From: Burkholderiales bacterium
Lineage (GTDB): Bacteria > Pseudomonadota > Gammaproteobacteria > Burkholderiales > Burkholderiaceae_C
Direction: 5' to 3'
Assembly (NCBI GenBank): GCA_016213205.1
Contig: JACRAZ010000098.1
Coordinates: 17,587-81,586 of the forward strand
DNA length: 64,000 nucleotides
Part shown: positions 26,700 to 34,306 of the stretch, piece after piece
Position numbering within the stretch: position 1 is the stretch's first letter
Layout of the letters: every line of letters begins with the position of its first letter
The notes under the pieces: model-generated
The model's input: the letters and a program-made list of their open reading frames with translations, nothing else
The model's database searches: none
What the model was told of the DNA's origin: nothing
Position numbers and translations under genes: made by a program

Positions 26700-27017
26700 T
26701 CAGTCGATCTGCAGGAACACCCTGCCGCCTTCGACCTTCACGGGATAACTGCGCAAGGCCTCGGTGACCGGCGCGCAGGTCGGCTTGCCATCACGCACGT
26801 CGAACTTGCCCTGGTGCAGCGGGCATTCGATCTCGTGGCCTTCCAGGAAGCCGTCGCACAGGCGGGCCTGACCATGGGTGCAGATGTTGTCGGTGGCGTA
26901 GACCGCGTCGCCGACGGTGTAGATCGCGATGTCGCGCCCGGCCACGGCCAGGCCCTTCACATCGTCGGAGGGAAGGTCCTCGGCCGCCAGTGCGTCGACC
27001 CAGTTCGTCGTGCTCAT
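26700..27017 (-). CDS. nagAb: Rieske-type ferredoxin of salicylate 5-hydroxylase
   Basis: A 105-residue ferredoxin. The [2Fe-2S] ligands are visible as 'CTHGQARLCDG' (CxH) and 'CPLHQGKFD' (CxxH), 17 residues apart. The size matches NagAb/NahAb. It carries electrons from the reductase encoded at 30677-31663 to the oxygenase. The start at 27017 lies 7 bp after the small-subunit gene. Confidence 0.9.
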   Translation of the reverse strand: MSTTNWVDALAAEDLPSDDVKGLAVAGRDIAIYTVGDAVYATDNICTHGQARLCDGFLEGHEIECPLHQGKFDVRDGKPTCAPVTEALRSYPVKVEGGRVFLQID

Positions 27018-27024
27018 CGGGGCC

Positions 27025-27507
27025 TCAGATTGGGTAGATGATGGAGTTGGGGATCATCTCGGAGTCGTAGATGCACTCGCGCGATGCGAACTTCAGGCCC
27101 GCCGGCGTGCGCACCACCACATCGAGGTAGCGACCGACGTTGAACACCGTCGACGCATCGGACAGCTTGGTGCGGAACACCGCGTAGTTGGCTTCGCAGC
27201 GAAAGCGGCCGTCGCCGGCTTCGCGGACCACCGGCGCGCCGACCACGTGCCGCTGGTAGTAGGGGTCGTGGAACAGGGTCTCGCGGATGCCGTAGACGCG
27301 GTCCTTGAGCATGCCCTTGCTGCTGAACGACAGCGTGGCCAGCGGGAAGCCGCGTTCGTGGTTCTCGCGCGGCTGAAGGCGGTAGACGCAGTCGTCGGTG
27401 AAGAACTCGGGCCACAGGTCCCAGTTGCCCGAGTCGACGGCGCTCGCGTAGTCCGCATAGAGCTGGTTCAGCGCCAGCCAGTCTTCGAAGTTCAGGTTCG
27501 TCGCCAT
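27025..27507 (-). CDS. nagH: Salicylate 5-hydroxylase, small (beta) subunit
   Basis: A 160-residue protein of the ring-hydroxylating dioxygenase beta-subunit family (NTF2-like fold). Recognisable segments: 'LNQLYADYASAVDSGNWD', 'FFTDDCVYRLQPRENHERG', 'KDRVYGIRETLFHDPYYQRH'. The length and the coupled position 3 bp after the large-subunit gene match NagH. It is structural for the alpha3beta3 oxygenase and has no catalytic metal. Confidence 0.9.
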   Translation of the reverse strand: MATNLNFEDWLALNQLYADYASAVDSGNWDLWPEFFTDDCVYRLQPRENHERGFPLATLSFSSKGMLKDRVYGIRETLFHDPYYQRHVVGAPVVREAGDGRFRCEANYAVFRTKLSDASTVFNVGRYLDVVVRTPAGLKFASRECIYDSEMIPNSIIYPI

Positions 27508-27510
27508 GGC

Positions 27511-28857
27511 TCAGGCCTCCATCACATTCCGCCAGTAGCGGTACATGCCTCGGATCAGGGTCTCGGTGACCATGTGTTCGGTGTTCTCCACTTCGCGCCC
27601 GCCGAGTTCTGCCACCGCGCGGTGGAAGGGCTTGCTCTCGAACGCCTGCTGCGAGAACTCGATCACCTCGCCGTCGTCGGCCGAGACGAAGCCGGCCGGG
27701 CCGAAGAGGTTGGCCTGGGTCAGCCGGCGTTTCGTCATCTCCTCGCTGTCGTCTTCGAAGCCGAAGTGCGTCCAGACGAAGTCGAAGCTGCCGTGACCGG
27801 TGGGCTGGATGTGGCGCGTCGAGACGCTGTTGACCTGCTGCTGCAGGATCACGCTGGGGAAGATGGTCGTCATCACCGCCGTGGGAACTGGAGCCCCCAC
27901 GCTCGGCACGTCGTGCACTTCGCTGCCCCCCGAGGGGGCTGCCGACGTCTTGGGGCCGCCCTGCGCTGTCGGCCCGCCCCACCACGGCTCGGGCACGATG
28001 TCGATGAAGCTCGGGTCGTTGAGCTTCATCTCTTCCTTGAAGCTCGACACCTGAGTCACCTGATCGGCCTTGCCACCCGCGCCGCGGGTGGAAATCATGG
28101 CCGCGTGGCGGTGCTTGTCGTCCATGCGCAGCTGCGACTTGTTGTCCGCGCGCCAGAGACCGAAGGTAACGAACCAGGTGTGCAGCAGGCCCGGGTGGTA
28201 CGGGTCCTTGATGTTCTCCTGCATCAGCTTCCAGTTGCCCGGGATGCGCTGGCGGTTGTAGCCCAGGATCTTGAGCTTGCGGCCGTTGAACAGCCGGTCG
28301 AAGTAGCCGAGGATGGTGGGCCCGAGGTAGTCCTCGAACGATTCCACGTCCGGGTCGAAGGAAGCGAAGACCACGCCGCCTCGGGAGGCGACCTTCAGCT
28401 TCGTCAGGCCGTGGTCGGCGGTCTTGAAGTCCGCCGGCATGCCGCCATGCACCTGGCCGTCCTGCTTGACGCCGCGGCGGAACGGCACGCCCTGCAGGTC
28501 ACCCTTGAGCGTGTAGCTCCACTGGTGGTAGGGGCAGACGAAGTCCTTGCGGTTGCCATGCCGCTCGCGACAGAAGCGCATGCCGCGATGGGCACAGACG
28601 TTCTCGATGACGCTGAGCGAGCCGTCGGCGTCGCGCGCCAGGATCACCGAGCGCTCGCCGACCACCGTGCGCTTGTAGTCGCCCGGGTTCGGCACCTCGG
28701 CTTCCAGGCCCACATAGCACCAATGGCCCTTGTAGAAGAAGCGCTCGAGCTCCTTGCGGTAGATCTCGTCGCTGGTGTAGGTGAGGAAGGGAATGCGGTG
28801 GGTGCCGTCGGCTTCCCACACCGGCTGGTCGGGGAAGACCGTGGATGTCTCGTTCAT
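27511..28857 (-). CDS. nagG: Salicylate 5-hydroxylase, large (alpha) subunit, with an in-frame repeat insertion
   Basis: A 448-residue Rieske non-haem iron oxygenase. Start at 28857 (AGGAGACAAGAC upstream). Rieske ligands Cys88, His90, Cys108, His111. Mononuclear iron site near Asn215/Asp218 with His221 and His226 ('KDPYHPGLLHTWF'). Like NagG it would hydroxylate salicylate to gentisate, with subunit NagH and the electron chain NagAa/NagAb. Residues 298-326 are an extra stretch with no counterpart in the family as I recall it; without it the length would be about 419, close to NagG (about 423). The insertion encodes a CCCCC-N-GGGGG palindrome also present at 46013. Activity with the insertion is untested. 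Confidence 0.9.
   Translation of the reverse strand: MNETSTVFPDQPVWEADGTHRIPFLTYTSDEIYRKELERFFYKGHWCYVGLEAEVPNPGDYKRTVVGERSVILARDADGSLSVIENVCAHRGMRFCRERHGNRKDFVCPYHQWSYTLKGDLQGVPFRRGVKQDGQVHGGMPADFKTADHGLTKLKVASRGGVVFASFDPDVESFEDYLGPTILGYFDRLFNGRKLKILGYNRQRIPGNWKLMQENIKDPYHPGLLHTWFVTFGLWRADNKSQLRMDDKHRHAAMISTRGAGGKADQVTQVSSFKEEMKLNDPSFIDIVPEPWWGGPTAQGGPKTSAAPSGGSEVHDVPSVGAPVPTAVMTTIFPSVILQQQVNSVSTRHIQPTGHGSFDFVWTHFGFEDDSEEMTKRRLTQANLFGPAGFVSADDGEVIEFSQQAFESKPFHRAVAELGGREVENTEHMVTETLIRGMYRYWRNVMEA
27880..27966 (-). repeat. Palindromic mini-repeat inserted in frame in nagG
   Basis: An 87-bp stretch (29 codons) centred on GCCCCCCGAGGGGGC (27925-27939). On the minus strand the core plus following bases, GCCCCCTCGGGGGGC then (A)GCGAA, recur in the intergenic copy at 46013-46035. 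The boundaries are inferred from the family alignment and flanking PTA-like codons on both sides (ACAGCG and ACGGCG), possibly a short target duplication. Confidence 0.65.
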
Positions 28858-28900
28858 GTCTTGTCTCCTGTGTCGTCGTGGCAAGCGCGTGGGCTGGCGC

Positions 28901-29596
28901 TCAGCCGGTCACCCTGACTTCGATGGCGCCCAGTCCCTGGATGTCGCCGTGCATCAGGTCGCCGGGCACCACGGCGTTCACGCCTTCGGGCGTGCCGGTC
29001 ATGATGATGTCGCCCGGCTCCAGCGCCTCGTATTCGGACAGGTAGGCCACGCATTCGGACACCGACCAGATCAACTTGGCGATGTCGGAGCCCTGGCGCG
29101 GCTGGCCGTTGACGGTCAAGGTGATCGCGGCGGTCGATGGGTGGCCGATGTCCTGTGCGCGGTGCAGCGCGCCAATGGGCGCCGACAACGCAAACGACTT
29201 GCCGAATTCCCACGGGCGCCCCTTGTCGCGCGCGTCGAGCTGCAGGTCGCGCCGGGTCATGTCCAGGCCCACCGCGTAGCCGTAGACGTGGGCCAGGGCC
29301 TGGTCGACGGGGATGTCGCGGCCGCCGCGGCCGATGGCCACCACCAGCTCGATCTCGTGGTGGTAGTTCTTCGTCTTCGGCGGGTAGGGCACGCTGGTGG
29401 GCGCGGCGGCATCGACCACCGCGGCCGCGGGCTTCATGAAGAAGAACGGCGGCTCGCGGTCCGGGTCCTTGCCCATCTCGCGGGCGTGTGCGGCGTAGTT
29501 GCGGCCGACACAGAAGACACGGTTCACGGGGAAGCGCTCGTCGCGGCCGGCGATCGCCAGCGTGCGCAGTGCAGGAGCCTCGAGGGCCAGTTTCAT
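28901..29596 (-). CDS. nagK: Fumarylacetoacetate hydrolase family: fumarylpyruvate hydrolase
   Basis: A 231-residue hydrolase. The start at 29596 has GAAGGATTCGC upstream; the longer open frame overlaps the dioxygenase gene and is rejected. FAH-fold motifs: 'VFCVGRNYAAHAREMG', 'FFFMKPAAAV', metal site 'YHHEIELVVAIG', 'GYAVGLDMTRRDLQ', 'GKSFALSAPIG', 'IIMTGTPEGV'. The length suits NagK-type fumarylpyruvate hydrolase, which gives fumarate and pyruvate, the last step of the gentisate pathway. It might hydrolyse maleylpyruvate directly, since no isomerase gene is nearby. Confidence 0.88.
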   Translation of the reverse strand: MKLALEAPALRTLAIAGRDERFPVNRVFCVGRNYAAHAREMGKDPDREPPFFFMKPAAAVVDAAAPTSVPYPPKTKNYHHEIELVVAIGRGGRDIPVDQALAHVYGYAVGLDMTRRDLQLDARDKGRPWEFGKSFALSAPIGALHRAQDIGHPSTAAITLTVNGQPRQGSDIAKLIWSVSECVAYLSEYEALEPGDIIMTGTPEGVNAVVPGDLMHGDIQGLGAIEVRVTG

Positions 29597-29618
29597 GCGA
29601 ATCCTTCGATGGATGGGG

Positions 29619-30665
29619 TCACAGACGCTCTTCGCGCCACAGGCCCAATGCCTGTTGCACGGGCCGGTCGGAAAAGCTGAACAGCACCGCGTCGCGGTCG
29701 GCGCGCAGCTGCAACGCTTGCCAGGACGGCACGACGAACACGTCGTTCTCCTGGAAGCGCCAGTCCGTCTCGCCGATGCGGACTTCACCGCCGCCTTCGA
29801 GGCAGACGTGCACGGTGCCATCGGTCGAGCGCACGGGCCGGGTTTCGAAGCCGGCCGGGAGGCGTTGCGCGAAGGCCCCCATGGTCGGCATCGGCGAGGC
29901 TCCGGTGGCCGGGTTCACGTAGCGCAGCTTGAAGCCATGGTGCGCATCCGGAGTGCCGTGCGAGATGCCCACCAGCGACGCCCGGGTGCGTTCGAACGGG
30001 TAGACGAACACGCGTGTCGGATCGGCGGGCCTGGGCTGGTAGTCCAGCGGCACCATGTTGGCGCCGTAGCGCGCCAGTGCGTCGCCTTCCGGACGCAGCG
30101 GCTGCTGGCTGTGCTGCTCGCTGCGCTCGGCGAAGCCGGCATCGAGGAAGCGCACGATCGGGATGTCCAGCCCGTCGAGCCAGACCACGGGCTGCTCGCC
30201 CAGGTTGCCGTGGTCGTGCCAGGTCCATGCCGGCGTGATGATGAAGTCGCCACGGCGCATCGTGGTGCGCTCGCCGTCGACGGCGGTGTAGGCCCCCTCG
30301 CCGTCGAGCACCAGGCGAAGGGCCGACTGGGTGTGCCGGTGCGCCGGCGCCACCTCGCCCGGCATGATGAGCTGCAGCCCCGCATAAAGCGACTGCGTGA
30401 TGCACGACTGGCCCCGCAGGGCGGGGTTCTCCAGGATCAGCACGCGCCGCTCGGCCTCTTCGGCGGAGATGAGCCGGCCGGCCTCCATCACCTGGTCGCG
30501 CACCTCGGCGTAGCGCCACAGGTGCGGCACGACCGGCGGACGAGGCTGCGGCGGCACCAGCGCGCCGAGCACCTCCCACAGCGGTGTCATGTGCCGCTCG
30601 CCGATGCGCTCGTAGTAGTCGGCGCGCAGGCGCGCTGCGTCGGCCGGGCGTGTGGCTGTGTGCAC
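29619..30665 (-). CDS. nagI: Gentisate 1,2-dioxygenase
   Basis: A 348-residue bicupin. I choose the GTG start at 30665 (GAGGAGACACCCC upstream); it lies 11 bp after the reductase stop, while the ATG start at 30782 lies inside that gene. The N-terminal cupin holds 'GEVAPAHRHTQSALRLVLDG' and 'PAWTWHDHG', giving the iron-binding His residues. The second cupin is around 'DGTVHVCLEGGGEVRIG' and 'FVVPSW'. The enzyme cleaves gentisate to maleylpyruvate. Confidence 0.92.
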   Translation of the reverse strand: MHTATRPADAARLRADYYERIGERHMTPLWEVLGALVPPQPRPPVVPHLWRYAEVRDQVMEAGRLISAEEAERRVLILENPALRGQSCITQSLYAGLQLIMPGEVAPAHRHTQSALRLVLDGEGAYTAVDGERTTMRRGDFIITPAWTWHDHGNLGEQPVVWLDGLDIPIVRFLDAGFAERSEQHSQQPLRPEGDALARYGANMVPLDYQPRPADPTRVFVYPFERTRASLVGISHGTPDAHHGFKLRYVNPATGASPMPTMGAFAQRLPAGFETRPVRSTDGTVHVCLEGGGEVRIGETDWRFQENDVFVVPSWQALQLRADRDAVLFSFSDRPVQQALGLWREERL

Positions 30666-30676
30666 GGGGTGTCTCC

Positions 30677-31663
30677 TCAGGTGCCTTGGGTGTAGAACGC
30701 GTCGGCGTAGATGTGCTCGGCCGCAATGCCCCTGCGGCGGGCCACCACCGTGGCCGCCTCCACCATGGGCGGCGATCCGCACAGGTAGGCGCGCCAGGCG
30801 CTCAGGTCACCGTGGTCCTGCTCGATGGCGTCGGTGACCAGGCCGCAGCGGTGCTCGGCGGGGTTGCCGCCGGAGGTCACGACAACGTGCACCGTGAGCC
30901 CCGGGTGCTCGCGCCTGAGTTGGTCGATCCAGGCCATGCCGTAGATGTCGCGTGGCGAACGCACCCCGAAGTACAGGTGGATGGGGTTGTGCATGCCCAG
31001 CGCGACCGCGCCGCGAACGATCGACAGGATCGGCGCCAGCCCGGTGCCACCGGCCACGCAGAGCATCGGGCCCTCGTGCTTGCGGCGCAGGTAGGCCGAC
31101 CCGAGCGGGCCGCTGACCTTCACGGCGTCGCCCACCTTCAGGTCGTGCGCGATGTAGCCCGTCACGCGCCCGTCGGGCACCAGGCGGACGTGGAACTCGA
31201 ACGCGCCGTCGCCGCTGAGCCCGGCCATCGAATAGGGCCTGACGTGCTCGGGTGTGAACTGCAGCTGGACGTACTGGCCGGGCGAGAACTCCAGCGGCTT
31301 GGCCGGGCGCAGCACCAGGCGCTTGATGTCATGCGTCAGGTCCTCGATGGCGGTCACCGTGGCTTTGACGATGCGGGCCGGGTGCACCACGATCTCGTCG
31401 GGCTCCGGGATCTCGATCGTGCAGGGCTCGGTCACGTAGGTCTGGCAGGCGAGCACGAAGCCCCCTTCGCCATCCAGCGGCCGCTGCTGCTCGCCGGTGC
31501 CTTCCATCACCTCGCCGTCGAGCACCCGGCAGCGGCAGGTGCCACAGCGCCCGGCCATGCACGAGTACGACATCGGCACCTGGGCGTCCTGCAGCGCCTT
31601 CAACAGGTTGGCGCCGGGCTGGACCCGGATGACACGGTCGAGGGGTTGAACGAGGATGTCCAT
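30677..31663 (-). CDS. nagAa: Ferredoxin reductase of salicylate 5-hydroxylase
   Basis: A 328-residue protein. The N-terminus is a plant-type [2Fe-2S] domain (Cys cluster 'SCMAGRCGTCRC' and 'ACQTYV'). An FAD-binding domain follows ('RPYSMAGLS') and then an NAD-binding domain ('CVAGGTGLAPILSIVRG', 'YLCGSPPMV'). This is the NahAa/NagAa arrangement. It takes electrons from NAD(P)H and reduces the Rieske ferredoxin. It is the first gene of the operon, facing the LysR regulator across 98 bp. Confidence 0.92.
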   Translation of the reverse strand: MDILVQPLDRVIRVQPGANLLKALQDAQVPMSYSCMAGRCGTCRCRVLDGEVMEGTGEQQRPLDGEGGFVLACQTYVTEPCTIEIPEPDEIVVHPARIVKATVTAIEDLTHDIKRLVLRPAKPLEFSPGQYVQLQFTPEHVRPYSMAGLSGDGAFEFHVRLVPDGRVTGYIAHDLKVGDAVKVSGPLGSAYLRRKHEGPMLCVAGGTGLAPILSIVRGAVALGMHNPIHLYFGVRSPRDIYGMAWIDQLRREHPGLTVHVVVTSGGNPAEHRCGLVTDAIEQDHGDLSAWRAYLCGSPPMVEAATVVARRRGIAAEHIYADAFYTQGT

Positions 31664-31703
31664 GGCGGGTTCGGTGCGGTGCGCAGATCATTCCCGCTTC
31701 ACA

Positions 31704-31742
31704 CCATTCGGCAAATAGAATGGCTTGAATGTGATGTATCAC
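31704..31742. promoter_or_regulatory. Divergent operator region between nagAa and the LysR gene
   Basis: Two inverted repeats sit in the 98-bp divergent intergenic region: CCATTC-(8 bp)-GAATGG at 31704-31723, and GTGAT-GT-ATCAC at 31731-31742. The first contains the ATTC/GAAT element seen in NahR/NagR sites and would fit one LysR-type half-site pair. The second lies 19 bp before the regulator start and may serve autoregulation. Confidence 0.5.
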
Positions 31743-31761
31743 TGGCTGTGATGGAGAAGCC

Positions 31762-32709
31762 ATGGAGCTGTCGGACATCGACCTGAACCAGCTGGTGCTC
31801 TTTCAGCAGTTGATGGTCGAGCGACGCGTGTCGAAGGTGGCCGACAAGCTGGGCCTCACGCAGCCGGCCGTCAGCAACACCCTGGCCAAGCTGCGGCGGC
31901 AGTTCGGCGATGACCTGTTCGTGCGCACGCCCGGCGGCATGATGCCCACGCCGTTCGCGGAGCAGCTGGCCGAGCCCATCGGCTATGCGCTGGGCATGAT
32001 CCACAGCGGGCTGAACCAGCACAGCCGCTTCGATCCCGCCAGCGTGAAGCGCTCGGTGACGATCGGCATGACCGACATCGGCGAGATCGTGTTCCTGCCC
32101 ACGCTCGTCGAGCGCCTGCGGCGCGAAGCACCGGGCGTCTCGCTCAGCACGGTGCGCACCACGGCCACGAGCCTGCGCGACGACATGGAAGCGGGCAAGG
32201 TCGACCTGGCCATCGGCCCGCTGCCGCAACTGAAGGCGGGCTTCTTCCAGCGCCGCCTGTTCCGGCAGCGCTATGTGTGCCTCTTCCGGCGGGGCCACGC
32301 GCTGGATCGCAAGCGCCTGACGCTGGCCGACTTCAAGGCGGCCGAGCACCTGGTCATCGTGTCGGCGGGCACCGGCCACGGCAAGGTCGACGACCTGATC
32401 CGGCGCGCGGGTGTCGAGCGCAGCGTGCGCCTGACCGTGCCGCACTTCGTGAGCGTGGGGCACATCCTGCGGCACTCGGACATGATGGCCACGGTGACCG
32501 AGCGCCTGGCGCAGAGCCTCGTCGAACCCTTCGACCTGGCCTACCGGCCGCACCCGATCGATCTGCCCGAGGTCGCCATCAACGTGTTCTGGCATGCAAA
32601 GGTGCACCGCTCGCCCGCGCACCAGTGGTTGCGCGGCATCGTCTTCGAGCTCTTCGGAGAAGACAAGACGCCCGGCCCGTCCTCGCCCAAGGCGCGGGCG
32701 ATGCCCTGA
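31762..32709 (+). CDS. nagR: LysR-type regulator of the NahR/NagR group
   Basis: A 315-residue LysR protein. The HTH lies at about 10-60 ('DLNQLVLFQQLMVERRVSKV', 'LGLTQPAVSNTLAKLRRQFG'). The effector domain contains 'MTDIGEIVFLPTLVERL', 'LAIGPLPQLKAGFFQRRL', 'SAGTGHGKVDDLI' and 'VPHFVSVGHILRHSD', matching NahR as I recall it nearly motif for motif. NahR responds to salicylate, which fits the adjacent operon. A Pro/Ser-rich tail of about 14 residues is extra. Confidence 0.92.
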   Translation: MELSDIDLNQLVLFQQLMVERRVSKVADKLGLTQPAVSNTLAKLRRQFGDDLFVRTPGGMMPTPFAEQLAEPIGYALGMIHSGLNQHSRFDPASVKRSVTIGMTDIGEIVFLPTLVERLRREAPGVSLSTVRTTATSLRDDMEAGKVDLAIGPLPQLKAGFFQRRLFRQRYVCLFRRGHALDRKRLTLADFKAAEHLVIVSAGTGHGKVDDLIRRAGVERSVRLTVPHFVSVGHILRHSDMMATVTERLAQSLVEPFDLAYRPHPIDLPEVAINVFWHAKVHRSPAHQWLRGIVFELFGEDKTPGPSSPKARAMP

Positions 32710-32871
32710 ACGCGTTCGCCGGCCTGCTGCTTCGCAGCATCACTGCGGGTGATGCGCCACATTCGACCCACGCCATTGGCCTGTGGAGGGTGACGCGGGA
32801 CCATCGGCGTCCAGGCTGCCCGACGAATCAGATGCGTCGAAGCGGCCGAGCCTCAGCGGACCGCGGTCACC

Positions 32872-34152
32872 ATGAACCACCTGCCGAACTCGTCTTTCCT
32901 GCAATCACGCCCGGCGCGCATCGCGCTGGCGCGCCAGCGCTTCTTCGAGGAAGGGCAGGCCCCGGGCGGCATGGTCGGCGAGGCCGTCTTCGAAAGCTGG
33001 GCGCGATGCCTGCGCCTGCACGGCAGCCCGCACGAGCGGGCCACCTTCCAGCCGGTGACGGCCAGCCGCACCCAGCTGGCCCTGCTGAAGAACCAGCCGT
33101 TGCGCCAGGCGTGGATGGACGAATTGCCCAGGCTCGAGTCGATCCTCAGCACCACCAGTTGCGCGGCGATGCTGACCGACGCCACGGGCGTGCTGATCGG
33201 CGCGTCCTGCGTCGGCCGCTCACATGAGGAATTGATGCCGGTGGCCACGCGGCTGGGCGTGAACCTCTCCGAGGATGCCGTGGGGACCACCGCGCCGGGC
33301 GTGGCCGCCAGAACCGGCAAGCCGGTCTGCGTGCTCGGCGGGGAGCACTTCTTCGACAGCGTGCAGTCAATGCACTGCGCGGCGGCGCCGATCCGCGACA
33401 TCCATGGCCGGCTGGCCGGCGTGCTCGACATCTCGAGCGAGCACATTCCATTCGAATTCGATGCGGCTGCGGTGGCCGGCCTGTACGCCGGCGCGATTGA
33501 GAACCGCCTGCTGGTGGCCCAGTCGACGGAGCACCTGGTCGTCCGGTTCCAGGTGGCGCCGGAGCTGCTGGATTCGGCGATGGTGGGCCTGGTGGGCGTC
33601 GACGTGGACGGTCACCATGCCTGGCAGAACGGCGTGGCCCAGAGCCTGCTGGGTGCGGTGAGGACGCAGGGACGCGACGCCCCGCGCACCCCGAAAGAAG
33701 GCCTGGGGCTCGCATGGGCGCAGCTGGCCGGCCTGCCGGCCGTCGGCGCGGCGCCGTTGACGCTGCCCAATGGGCTGAGGGTGTGGGCCCGGGCCGAGAT
33801 GCGGGCACCGGACGGGCATCGGGGCTTCGTCTCGGTGCCGCGGCCGTTGGTCGCCCCGCCGGCCGCGGATCCGGTCCGTGAGGTGCAGGACGCGCAGAAG
33901 GTGTCGGTAGCGTCTGTCTGCGTCGATGACGAAGTGGCCTCTGCCGCACCTGCCCCGGCGCACAAGTCGGAAGTCCCCGCCTCGGCGACCACGCCCCGCC
34001 TGCGGGAGTCGGATCTCGAACTCATCCAGAAGATTCTGCGCGCCTGTGGCGGCAATGTCTCCGACGCCGCCGAGCGACTGGGCGTCTCGCGCGGGCTCAT
34101 CTACCGCCGATTGCGCGCGGCAGGCCGGGCGGACAAGACCTCCACCGACTGA
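32872..34152 (+). CDS. GAF-domain regulator with Fis-type HTH (AcoR-like, without AAA+ domain)
   Basis: A 426-residue protein. The N-terminal region ('VFESWARCLRLHGSPHERAT') and GAF domain (about 90-225, 'GVLIGASCVGRSHEELM', 'HFFDSVQSMHCAAAPIRD', 'LAGVLDISSEH') match the sensor half of AcoR-type sigma-54 activators. The expected AAA+ ATPase is absent (no Walker A, no GAFTGA). A low-complexity Ala/Pro linker leads to a Fis HTH at the end ('CGGNVSDAAERLGVSRGLIY'). It cannot activate sigma-54 polymerase by ATP hydrolysis. It probably controls the GMC/aldehyde dehydrogenase genes downstream, where a perfect palindrome lies 9 bp after its stop. Confidence 0.85.
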   Translation: MNHLPNSSFLQSRPARIALARQRFFEEGQAPGGMVGEAVFESWARCLRLHGSPHERATFQPVTASRTQLALLKNQPLRQAWMDELPRLESILSTTSCAAMLTDATGVLIGASCVGRSHEELMPVATRLGVNLSEDAVGTTAPGVAARTGKPVCVLGGEHFFDSVQSMHCAAAPIRDIHGRLAGVLDISSEHIPFEFDAAAVAGLYAGAIENRLLVAQSTEHLVVRFQVAPELLDSAMVGLVGVDVDGHHAWQNGVAQSLLGAVRTQGRDAPRTPKEGLGLAWAQLAGLPAVGAAPLTLPNGLRVWARAEMRAPDGHRGFVSVPRPLVAPPAADPVREVQDAQKVSVASVCVDDEVASAAPAPAHKSEVPASATTPRLRESDLELIQKILRACGGNVSDAAERLGVSRGLIYRRLRAAGRADKTSTD

Positions 34153-34160
34153 CCGCCGTG

Positions 34161-34181
34161 CGTGTTCCCAAACGGAACACG
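34161..34181. promoter_or_regulatory. Palindromic operator upstream of the GMC oxidoreductase gene
   Basis: A perfect inverted repeat, CGTGTTCC-CAAAC-GGAACACG, lies 9 bp after the GAF-Fis regulator gene and about 125 bp before the next start. The TGTTCC/GGAACA half-sites suit a dimeric Fis-type HTH regulator. Confidence 0.6.
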
Positions 34182-34306
34182 GCCGACTTCGCGTAATCCC
34201 GAAGTTCGTGACGAGGGGCTCACCCACCTACCGTTCGCTTCCGCAGCGCGTTGCCGACACACGGCCCAGGCGCGCTGCACGCTCACCCTGACCAATGGAG
34301 ACACCG

